35,804 bases of DNA from Plakobranchus ocellatus (lineage: Eukaryota; Mollusca; Gastropoda; Plakobranchidae), in contig BLXT01002730.1 in the NCBI GenBank assembly GCA_019648995.1, positions 1,055,127-1,090,930 on the forward strand, in the 5' to 3' direction. The notes beneath the pieces were generated by a model that was given only the letters and a program-made list of their open reading frames with translations, was not told the origin of the DNA and ran no database searches. This document shows positions 23,808-33,245 of the stretch, piece by piece; within the stretch, counting starts at the first letter, position 1, and each line of letters begins with the position of its first letter. Made by a program: the position numbers and the translations under genes.

Positions 23808-24044
23808 TTATTCCTGTACTAGATCACATATCTGAACAACACAATATGTGGAATTTACATTCACTTTTGAACCAAAAAATGTAAGCTTCCATGACTTTTT
23901 GTAAGTAAATAATTCTTTTCTGCAATACATTGAGACACTCTCTTCTTTCACAGCCTGTTGGAGCATTTGTCTCGAGACCAGCTCAAATGAGTCAGAAGTT
24001 GCATGTTTAACATGCAGTTCATTGCAAGAGCATGTAATTCCTTT
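23808..24044 (-). other. Open segment with possible acceptor, maybe upstream partner of the 23014-23172 exon
   Basis: A frame of 78 codons runs from a CAG acceptor at 24045 to a TAA at 23808. It includes SDSFELVSRQMLQQAVKEES. A phase-0 donor (AAA|GTGAAT at 23864) would join it to the 23172 exon in frame. There is no recognisable domain. Open frames of this size also occur by chance here, so support is weak. Confidence 0.15.
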
Positions 24045-24177
24045 CTGTTAATCTTTGCAACGGCGGAATTAGTTGAAGCTTTTACAAAACATGTGAAGTC
24101 TGCAAGAGCCTGAAATACCTTTCTGTTGATCTTTGACTGGTGTGAATTGTTAGAGCTTTTATGATGTGAGATATTTA
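24026..24177. repeat. Diverged tandem duplication, ~76-bp unit
   Basis: GCAAGAGC at 24026 and 24102 begins two units, each containing CCTTTCTGTT(A/G)ATCTTTG and AGCTTTTA in the same order. The duplicated segment includes the putative - strand splice acceptor of the 23808-24044 open segment. Confidence 0.6.
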
Positions 24178-24318
24178 GATTTTAAAAACTGCATTTAAAA
24201 GAGGGAGGGGTAAGAAGATTCATTTCCTCATACTTCTGTTACACCACAACAGACTCATTAAGACTGGTCTCGACACATTTATATTTTGTTTTAAATCACT
24301 GAAGTTCACCCTCCATTT

Positions 24319-24324
24319 TTTATT
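24319..24324 (-). terminator. Candidate poly(A) signal for ZFAND3
   Basis: AATAAA on the - strand, the first canonical copy I see downstream of the ZFAND3 stop. It implies a 3' UTR of about 1.4 kb that includes the assembly gap at 25549-25583. Confidence 0.3.
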
Positions 24325-25548
24325 GTGCACATGACACTATTAGATCATTAGAAAAAAACTATTCCCTCAAACAAAATACAATCTAAATAGCTGAAGTAAA
24401 CACTATAAAACACAACAAAAAAATACACAAATGTTTAAACAACAAAGGAAAACCAATATATAAAATAAAATGAAGCAGATGATGTTTTGACAAGAATTCT
24501 TAGTAAAAGGACTGACATTTCTTACTAAAATGTATAATTATGGGGATCAAGCCAATGCAAATTTAAACTCACATAATGTCAAAAGTAAGGGAATAAAATG
24601 GACCACCAAGCCTGTGAAGAATATATATTTAGACTATGTTCTCATTAAAAAAAAAAAACCTGATATTGCATGCATAGTAATTTCATCCATATGAAAAGAC
24701 AGTCAATACCTGCTTTTTAAAATTAGTAATGTAAAGAAGAAATCAGAGCAGTAAGATATAAGTGCTGATTTAATTTTGCCTCTTAAATTTTCCTTATGAA
24801 CTTCGATATCTATCTTATTCTTAAATTGCTTGTCATTACAAACTACATTGATTCAAAAAGAGAACAAGGATATTTGCTGTAAAATAAGAATAAGAATATA
24901 AGATTATATAAAAACAGATTTCAATACAAAAATTACGCAACAACTGAACACAGCACATCACCCACTATGTTAAACTGTTACAAAAAACGAACACACACCA
25001 AAGTCTTTCCTGCTAAAGCTCAATATCAAATGAAGATAAACTTTCTTTTTCTAAAAAAAAAAAAAAACAAACAAAAATAATGAATATTACAGTATCACCA
25101 CAAAATGAGATATTTTGCAAAATGAAAAATCATTAATTAATAGGCGCAAATGTGTTTTTACACTATATTCCTGAATGCGGTTTGTTGACTTGTTATAAAA
25201 ATGTTTGTAGCTTCCAATGGTCCTGTTCAACATGAATTGAATCCAAATCTCTATGGCCTTTTCTTTTTTTTGTTTGCAGCAAAATGTCTTATTTCGCAGT
25301 GACACCACAAAGTTTCAATTTATATAATCATTGTTGGGGTCTGCATTAAAAAAAAAAGTTAATGCATATGATTCACTACACGACCGTTTACTGAAGTCTG
25401 CACTTATTAAACGTCTTAAATTTGTGTACTGAAATCTATAAATATGCAGCTTGAAGTCCTCAGTTCCCAGTCAAAATTAAAATGAAAGAAATGCAAACAT
25501 TAGGTTCCATCATGCACATGCATCCCTTGCAAGAAAACAGAGAAAAAA

Positions 25549-25583
25549 NNNNNNNNNNNNNNNNNNNNNNNNNNNNNNNNNNN
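25549..25583. other. Assembly gap (35 N) in a poly-A tract
   Basis: Thirty-five N between A runs on both sides, in the likely ZFAND3 3' UTR. The gap probably reflects an unresolved homopolymer. Confidence 0.98.
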
Positions 25584-25742
25584 AAAAAAAAAAAAAAAAA
25601 ACCAGGTTGGGGCTAATTTTGCCCAAAAATATCAATTTCTAAAAGGCCGAAAATTATCAGGCATATTTTTTTGCCATACTTCACTTGGGGCGATTAAATT
25701 GTCACTATAGGAATTCCTTAAGAGTATATCTATTTGGGACAA

Positions 25743-25891
25743 TCAAGAATTATCTTCACGACGATAAGAAGGACCCAGGTGTCTTGTAGGCTTAATCATT
25801 TTTTCCCGAGCCTCTCTCCTTCCATCTTCTTTATGATTAAATTCACAGTCATGAAGCTCTGGCAGCCGATGAAGTGCACAAAAAACTAAAT
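25743..25891 (-). CDS. ZFAND3: ZFAND3 terminal coding exon: second half of AN1 finger and C-terminus
   Basis: The acceptor is a T-rich tract ending CCCCTACAG before 25891, and the stop TGA is at 25743-25745. It encodes [15 protein letters not shown], completing C-x4-C-x2-H-x5-H-x-C, then a basic tail ending REDNS. The junction codon is GAT (Asp), where human has Gly. Confidence 0.94.
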
Positions 25892-28800
25892 CTGTAGGGG
25901 AGAAAAAAAAAAAATTATTTTTCACAAAATGTTGCAGGATACCATGAATGCATATTTAATTCTTATTTCTATCTCCCACATTCTACATAGATCCATAATT
26001 AAATCTCAAATGTTTTTTGTGCTTGTTAAGCTCCTTAATTGAATATTTTGTGCTTGCTCAAAATATGCATTTTCTGCTCACTATGTTGGACATGCAATAA
26101 AGAATTACTTTAAATGCTAAAACACATTAAAGATAAACATAAAATGTTTTAAGTTCCAATGTGATTTTCTCATTGAGTGTTTTGTGCCTTTAGCCTAGCT
26201 TGAAATAAGATGTTTTTAAATATAATTACAAAAGATAAGAAAAATCTCAGCTGTGACAGCGTGTAAATGACTCAAAAGATAAGAAAAAAATTTCTGCGCC
26301 AATTTGTTTTCATTCTGCTTTACAAGAATTTTAAAAAGGATTTGAGTAACACGGCAACAACCCGCACAATGAAGAGCTAAAGTTCAACACAGCTAGGCCA
26401 CAGCATTGGTTTTCTTACGCTGTCACAAAAAGCAAATTTCTGATTAACTGAATCCTTCATCTTCCCACACCATACCAGAGTATATGAAATCACTCACCAC
26501 ACCGGCATTTTCCAATAGTTCTCTGTGCAAGTTCTAATTTACAAGAACAAACAAAGCAGCGCTTCCTGTTTTTTTGAGGAGATAGTGTTGGGGATGCTTT
26601 CACACTGGATGCTTCCATTTCATCTCTTGACCTGAAATAATAACAACAGATTATTTGGTAAAAGGAACCAATTTACCAATACATTTCATGAAATTCTGTG
26701 ACATCTTTTAATCTTTCATGACTAATGTGACCCAAAGATTATAATTTACCCAGACTGTGAAGTGATGTTTAGTCATAAATTTGGTTGGTTATTCCTAATA
26801 TTTATAAGCCCTCAGTTTTGAACAATAATTTGATATGGCTAGGATCTCATCTAGGTAATATATCTCAATCTCTGCACAATGTTTCTTAATCTCTTAGAAC
26901 TTGTAATTCCTATTTTATTCTAGGTATTAAGTGGTTGCCCTCTCAATCTATATCGAGAACCGTACACAAAGCCTAAGCAAGTCATTTTTGTCCCGACTAA
27001 GAGAGCTGCTATTCCAAAATAGGCAAGGATCGCAAAATATGATTGACTGTACACAAAACAAAATTTACAGATTTAGTGTTTTTATGCTTGGTGTTTGTGA
27101 AAAGAAGAACAAAGTTCTTGTGTGAGTTTCCTGGACTTTAATGTAATCAATTCATCTCTTTTTTTCTTTCACCCAAAAACAGCTTTGGTATTGTGGCAAA
27201 ATGGCTGCAAGTGCAAAATCTGCACTGAAATCTGCAAAGACCCTTCTATTAACGATTTGACCTCAAGCTTGTTATCTATGCCCTGGCCTGGCCAGAGATC
27301 ACCTTGTGGATGGGCTGTATCCACAAAAACTAAACCACACCTTTAAGACCTTTCTTTGGCAGAGATTGATTATGAATTCAATGCCAGTCAGCATTTGATA
27401 AGACCTGCTCTGTGCCATCTTAGGGTTTTGGCCCTTTACCACATATAATTTTTATAACATATCTGCATTCAATATAGGAAAAGAATACAGCCACGAACTC
27501 AAACTTATAAGGACAAATTTAACAGCACAGAGAATCCGTGGAAACATTCTTTCCCTCAATTTATTTCGTTTCCTTCAATCGCTACAGCATCCTCAGGATC
27601 CTTAAACTTATTTACATTTCTGGAAGTGCGGCATTTGTTTACTTTTTTTTACTTTATCTGCATTCATTAATAATTTTAAAGCAATGAAAATGATTTTCAC
27701 ACGGTTTTGATTTAATTAAATGTAAAATTTGTTAACTAATTGTTTGTTTTCTTCTTTTAGATGCAGCAGCGTTCTGTCTTACAGCATTTTCACTAACACT
27801 CAAGTTCCACCGATGATAGAACATATAGTGCACACATTTAATTCAGCTTGCTGGTCAATACCGTTTCTATTGGTAATGGTTAAATTTGCATAACTCATCA
27901 TATAAAATAAATGACCTTAAGGAAAACAAAATCCTGAGTGCTTAATCCCAGACTACTTTTTTTATACTGCAACATAACATAGATTTTTAGTTCCAAACAA
28001 ATCAGGTTCTCAATGGCAAGAATAAAAGAATAGGTGTTTAAATAGTGGTCAATCTTAGCGTCACTTTTAATAACTTTTATAGATTGAATCTAAGCCTGCT
28101 TTAAAATTAAATTGCAAGTGTTTTTAATAAACATATCTTTATTTACTTCACAGTTATAGCTCGAAATACATTGTTATGGTTTATTTAAAATAAAGATCTT
28201 AGAGAGAGGAAAGAACAAAAAATAAAAAGTTTAAATGCTTTATTTCAAAAGAAAAAAAATGCAGATAAAATAATTTACCGTTTTGTGCCCCTCTCAGCAA
28301 AAGAAATTAAACTTGATACTGGTTGTCCAAGGTTATCTGCTTCAGAAGGCTGGCTACAACTTGCAATGGAACTTTTACACTTATAACTGCTCTCTTTGTC
28401 TGTTTTATCCCCACAGTGTGCATTTTTGCTTTGACTGGAAGAGCCTATAGCATTATTGCTGCTTATAGAAGATGCAGTGATTGTAGCAATTTTTGGCCTT
28501 GATGTTGTTACAGTATTAGAAATTTGAGGTTGCATGGTGGAAGCACTACCATCAGCAGAAAATGTCTGTAGCTGCACCTCATCTTTTGCAGAGGAGGGTT
28601 GAGGTCCTGAGGCATGAAATGTGACTGGCATCATTTCCGTGGAGGCTATGGATAATGATGAAGATGTCACACTGGGTGGGTGATTTAAGATAGCAGATGA
28701 AGTACTGTTTGCAACAGAAACAAGGCTGGAGGAACATGAATCTGATGCTGAAGGACACAAAAGGCCTGTGTCATGCTCAGGATCATAAGAAAGATCACTT

Positions 28801-30541
28801 GAAGCTGAGCTACGGGTGTCTATATCACTAGAAGATGAGATGAGAGGTAAAATCTGTTGTTGCTCTTCACCTGTCACTTGAGGCTTGTTCACCAGATTAT
28901 TGGCGGCACCAATTGATATGGCAGCAGGTGCTGGTAAATCATTTCCGCCAGCACTTCCCTTTGCCTCAGGGCTCATCAGATTTGGAAGATGAGAAGAGGT
29001 TGCTCCTGTTGTAGTATTGCTACTACTTGTGGTTGTAGGGGTTGTGGTGCTTGTGTCACTAATTGCTGTTGCTGGAGAAGACAAGCTAGCTCGTTCACCA
29101 GGTGGAGAGCTCAACGGAGTGGGAAGGTTGTCTGTAGTTGATCGAGATGGAAAGTGACGAGAGTCCATTTTTGTCCCTTGACAATTATTCTGTTGTGTTT
29201 GTGTGTGGCAGGATCCAACACCAGATTTGTTAGCATCTGTTGGGGCAAAAAAGAGAGTCAGAGAACTTGTAAGCACAAAAGATTTGAGCAATAGATTTGC
29301 CTCAAGAAAAAAAAACAATTCAAAAATGTGAATGCAGCCTCACATTAGCCAAACTTCAATTGAAGGTTCTTCATAAATGCCCAATCTATCCTTAGTAAAG
29401 TGATCTAACTGTACTCAATGAACATTTTCCATTATTTGAAAACAAAGATTGGATCATTAAGATTTGAGAAACATTTCAATTTACTTATTCAGTTATTCTT
29501 ATAAGCTTTATAGTATCTTTTGTCCCAAATCTTTTCTTTACTTGATTCTAGACCCAATTAATCTCTTAAGGGGGGAGGGGGAAAAGCACCTGATTTTTTT
29601 CTTCACCAACAAATCGCATTGTAGTTAAAAAATACTGAAAACAAAAATTGTTATTAATACTTGCCATATTTAACTTCAGTCAGCTAATTATGCAATTTTC
29701 AAAAATCTATTTCCTCTTACAGTTGAAGTTCAAATTATTTGAAACTTCACTGGTATATTCTGCAATACAGTTGATCCCATTCATAATAACATGCTGGGAA
29801 AAGAGAGATCTCTACAGTAAAGTGAGAATTTTGAATCCCCGTTTTTTTTCTTACTTAATCCCCTTAAATTATTACGGAAATAATAGTACTTTTAAAAAAA
29901 AAAAAATTGATTTCACTTATTACAAGAAATCTTGCTTGCAAACTTCATTCACTGAATGATTCAGTTAATGGTCAAGATAAAAGAGTTAATGATTTTCTTG
30001 CCATATTACCCCTTCCCCTCACTGTCCTATCTTCTGTGCTTTCTCTTGAGGCTTGAAACAAAATAGAAGTGCCGCTTTTGGGATAAAATAAGTCATAAGG
30101 AAAGTTCTAGAGCACAAATTAAAGAGCGAGTCTTCAGACTTGAAAAAAGGCACTAGGTCTCATAATGTTATCTGTTGTTTATCTAACAATACGTCTTACG
30201 ACACAAACAGTTGTTCTGCTGATTGAATTAAACTGAATTGGATATAACACTAAATTGATTCTAATAAATCTGGTTTGCATTTTAATGTATGTATTTTAAC
30301 CTGGATAGGCCTGACTTTTTAAAATGAGGAATTCACTCTATTCTTTAAAAAAAGCATACTTATTTGAAAAGATGATCATAATAGATCTCTAGAACCTGGC
30401 ATACTGTATAGCATTAGCACTAAGACTAGATTTGGACGGAACTTACAGAGATCAAGGTAGAAATCTGAACCATAACTAGAGACATGCAAAAAGAGAAGGT
30501 TATAGAGAGAGATGGGTCTAGAAAGATACTAGATATGAGAC

Positions 30542-30588
<47 letters not shown>

Positions 30589-33245
30589 ACAAATAAATCC
30601 AGATTAGAAAGATCATGATTTGGTTTGGATAGATGGGCTGAATAGATCTAAATTTATAGATAGTGAGAATCCTGTTTACATAACATCAATGAAGCAAGAC
30701 TGGGCAAAGCAAAAATCAATGCACTTTAAGAATTTAACTCATCCATACTGACCAGGTGTTAGAGAACTCCCTTGAGACTGATTTCGACAGGCTGTGTAAA
30801 GAGAGTAAATTCTATTGAAGTGGATTCATATTTATCAATTCTATCTCAATATTAAATCAATCTTCAATTGTACCCGCATCTTGTCTTAATAAAATGTATT
30901 TAAACGTGTAAAAAAAAAAAGTAAATATATTTTTTTTTCCAAAAGTGTACGTATAATAGAATTCAAAAGTTAGTTTATTATTGCTTGATCTGCTTAAAAC
31001 TAAGGAGAACAGGCACAATAAACAGCATTTCCTTTGCCTTGAACACTGACAAACCTGACCTTTGCTGTATGTATATATAAAGAATAAGTCCACCAGTATT
31101 GTTCACATACGATTGTCTTATTTTAAATACCAGTTGCACAAATTGAACACAATATTAAAAATTGTACTAAGTATAAACATGTTTAATTGATAATGAACAA
31201 GCTTGCCTAAGCTTAAAAAGTTGTTCAAAACAGTTTTCATTCCTGTTTTATCATATGTCCGTTGTTTTTTTGTCCTGTTAAAAGTAACATGATAGTGAGT
31301 TGATTTTCTATCATTGGTTTTGATGTATTAAATTCAGCTGTTTTTATTAACGATGTGTGTTATTACACCATGATAAAACCCACCTATCCTATCCCGATGT
31401 AAAAATAATAATTCTATTCAGATCTGAAATCCTGTGAAAAACGTGATTACCATTAGTCAATTTCGTGTAAAAAAATAAAACCCCGAAACACTGAAAAAAA
31501 AAACAAATTACTGTGTTTTAACTTTTAACAAATTTTCGTTTTACTACCACATTCATAAATTTAAGCCAAGGTTTCTGATCTTGATTTAAATCTTTGTTTT
31601 TACAAACACTGAACATTCATCTGATATTGTGGTGAACAATCACAGTGTTTGGCAAATGAATTGGAACAAGTGCCTTATACTTTTTTTTAACGGTTATAAG
31701 GCCATTTCCACTCGCTTAAGCTTCCAAGCAACATGGCTGCACCTATAAGCTGTAATGTAAAATGTCATCCTTAATCCCAGGTAAACGAACGTTACTTATT
31801 ATATTGAATGAAGTATTCACTACCTATGTGTTAAATAATACTGTGAAATTATTGTTTACGTGTACAATAATTTTCACAGCTTCTTATGCGTATAGACTTG
31901 ACATTACTCTAGTTATAAAGTTTGTGAAAGTAAAGTTAGAATATTACGATAAATTTGTCCAGCGGATGTTCTTGGCATAACTAACTATAAATACATTGAT
32001 AGATAAACTTTTAAATTGATTGTATGATTTCTTACATTTGAAATGTTTAGGAATAAATATGTTGACTAAAAACATCATAATATTATAGATCTAGAGTTAT
32101 TAAAGATGTGAGGAATGTTCTCAGAAAGGCAAAATTGTCTAAGTAACATTCCTGACACTTGTTTCACTGACTTTAACTTTTTTCTTACTTTTTTGTTCCT
32201 TGTAAAAATTCTGTTTATTTAATTTTCTCGATTCCAGTCTTTTGACTGCATTTCCATGCCATACATATGTATTGGGTGACGAAAAATAACATATATTGAG
32301 GATCTACTTTTTGTGCTTGGCATTCCTTGTATTTTTTGCATTACTGGCAGAAATGACAAAGTCCTACACTTTTTCTTACAATTATGATTACAAATATGTG
32401 ATAAATTGCATGGGTTATTTGTTGAAAATATATCTATTAAATGGAGGAATGCTAAAGTAAGTAATACTAAAATTAGTACCATGTTTGTCCATGCTTTAAT
32501 GGAATCATTCCTCACAAATTAAAAAAAAAACAAACAATATTTCATGTATAGACATTCTATTTTCCTTGAGAATTTTTTTTTATCTGTCAGGATGCCTTTA
32601 GGTGAATTAAATAGGTTTTTTTGAAATAGGGTCATAAAATACAAAAGGAAATTTTTGTCGATTTATGTCATGTAACATTCGACACCATTTGTAACTAGTA
32701 TTTCATATAATTTTGATTTTTAACATTTTGGTTTTTTTTTAAGGAAATAAATCAAGTAGAGACATTGTGTGTACTTCTGTATTTCAGGTATTCATATTAT
32801 TGTATTTAAGCTTTTGTTTGTCACTATCACATTCCTCAGGTTTTTGGCTGATATTATTGCATCATCAATTAAAGTTTGTCAGCAATCATCAAGGTCTGAA
32901 ACTTGCATACATGGAGGATCAAATGTTGCTCTTTAAGACCTGTGTAGTGTAACCAATGTGGAAAAAAAAAAATTAAAATTTGACATTTATGTTACTTTTT
33001 TTTTGTAAATAATACTGGTGGACTTAGCCATATATACACATATATTATGACTTCTATGCTAGGTTCATAGAAAAAGGTTAATTTAGAAGAAACTACCCTC
33101 TTTTTAAATGGCAAACTTAAATAAACATCATCTGTTCAATATGTATTAAAAAACCTTCAAACAATGAAAGGCAACAAAAAAATTAATTACATTTATCTTA
33201 CCTTTACGATAACAAACAGAGCACAGGCCTAAGGTTTGAGAGGAT
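25743..33245 (-). CDS. ZFAND3: ZFAND3-like A20/AN1 zinc-finger protein, 5' partial, five coding exons visible
   Basis: Exons in transcript order are 33202-33245, 30753-30791, 28279-29236, 26498-26631 and 25743-25891. All junctions are GT-AG and phase-consistent. They give 441 residues, with only exon 1 missing. The first exon holds the second half of an A20 finger ([14 protein letters not shown], last two Cys ligands). A Ser/Thr/Pro-rich linker of about 350 residues follows. The AN1 finger then has C373, C376, C390, C392, C397, H400, H406 and C408, within RCFVC...CRC...[14 protein letters not shown]. The tail [13 protein letters not shown] aligns with the human ZFAND3 C-terminus. The RLPE-HDC AN1 core and the tail point to ZFAND3 rather than ZFAND5/6. 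Human ZFAND3 is about 227 residues, so this linker is greatly enlarged. A20/AN1 proteins bind ubiquitin or act in stress and transcription; the exact role here is inferred from the family. Confidence 0.92.
25892..26497 (-). other. ZFAND3 last intron
   Basis: 606 bases splitting the AN1 finger. It contains a perfect 11-base inverted repeat (26252-26262 and 26417-26427). Confidence 0.85.
26498..26631 (-). CDS. ZFAND3: ZFAND3 exon: first half of AN1 zinc finger
   Basis: A 134-nt exon with acceptor TTATTTCAG before 26631 and donor TGTG|GTGAGTG after 26498. It encodes [12 protein letters not shown] and [13 protein letters not shown], close to human RRRCFQCQTKLELVQQELGSCRC. It carries the first four AN1 cysteine ligands. 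Confidence 0.94.
26632..28278 (-). other. ZFAND3 intron before the AN1 exon
   Basis: No supported feature. A somewhat GC-richer stretch at 27170-27460 has a short + strand frame rich in Cys, without recognisable homology. Confidence 0.8.
28279..29236 (-). CDS. ZFAND3: ZFAND3 large exon: Ser/Thr-rich linker
   Basis: A 958-nt exon of 318 codons plus two split codons. The acceptor is CCCCAACAG before 29236 and the donor CG|GTAAAT after 28279. It encodes a low-complexity linker rich in Ser, Thr and Pro, with runs such as [11 protein letters not shown], and no predicted fold by eye. The frame stays open throughout and both ends match the phases of neighbouring exons. Upstream in-frame codons ([13 protein letters not shown]...) are intron. 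Confidence 0.88.
29237..30752 (-). other. ZFAND3 intron after the microexon
   Basis: AT-rich, with the (AG)n microsatellite at 30545-30586 and several AGATCT/TCTAGA words. Nothing coding seen. Confidence 0.75.
30545..30586 (+). repeat. (AG)n microsatellite
   Basis: About 21 uninterrupted AG units in a ZFAND3 intron, some 170 bases downstream of the microexon donor in transcript orientation. On the ZFAND3 strand it reads (CT)n. Confidence 0.95.
30753..30791 (-). CDS. ZFAND3: ZFAND3 microexon (39 nt) just after the A20 finger
   Basis: A pyrimidine-rich tract ending TTTACACAG precedes 30791, and a GTCAGT donor follows 30753. The exon is phase 1 at both ends and adds 13 residues ([13 protein letters not shown]) without a frame change, so it could be skipped cleanly. 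This kind of sequence often follows the last A20 cysteine pair. It is supported by splice signals and phase, not by strong homology. Confidence 0.65.
30792..33201 (-). other. ZFAND3 intron between the A20 exon and the microexon
   Basis: Mostly AT-rich DNA without a clear feature, apart from the small + strand ORF at 31762-31980. Confidence 0.75.
31762..31980 (+). CDS. Possible small single-pass membrane protein ORF inside a ZFAND3 intron
   Basis: A 72-residue ATG-to-stop frame opposite to ZFAND3. It begins [15 protein letters not shown], has a hydrophobic stretch around residues 28-42 ([15 protein letters not shown]) and ends in a Lys-rich amphipathic tail. An upstream ATG at 31732 opens an overlapping 13-codon frame ([13 protein letters not shown]), which would act as an uORF. 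No homologue comes to mind and no poly(A) signal is obvious, so it may be chance. Confidence 0.2.
   Translation: MSSLIPGKRTLLIILNEVFTTYVLNNTVKLLFTCTIIFTASYAYRLDITLVIKFVKVKLEYYDKFVQRMFLA
33202..33245 (-). CDS. ZFAND3: ZFAND3 exon: second half of A20 zinc finger
   Basis: A 44-nt exon with acceptor CACAG before 33245 and donor G|GTAAG after 33202. It encodes [14 protein letters not shown], matching SSKTMNLCSKC of the ZFAND3 A20 domain. It enters in phase 2 and leaves in phase 1. The first Cys pair must lie on an upstream exon. Confidence 0.85.

Noticed and set aside
25087..25308. 73-codon - strand frame downstream of ZFAND3
   Set aside because: Likely within the 3' UTR, Lys/Phe-rich and without motifs.
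27122..27346. Cys-containing + strand frame ([10 protein letters not shown])
   Set aside because: Its cysteines do not fit a zinc-finger spacing, and it lies antisense in a ZFAND3 intron without splice or homology support.
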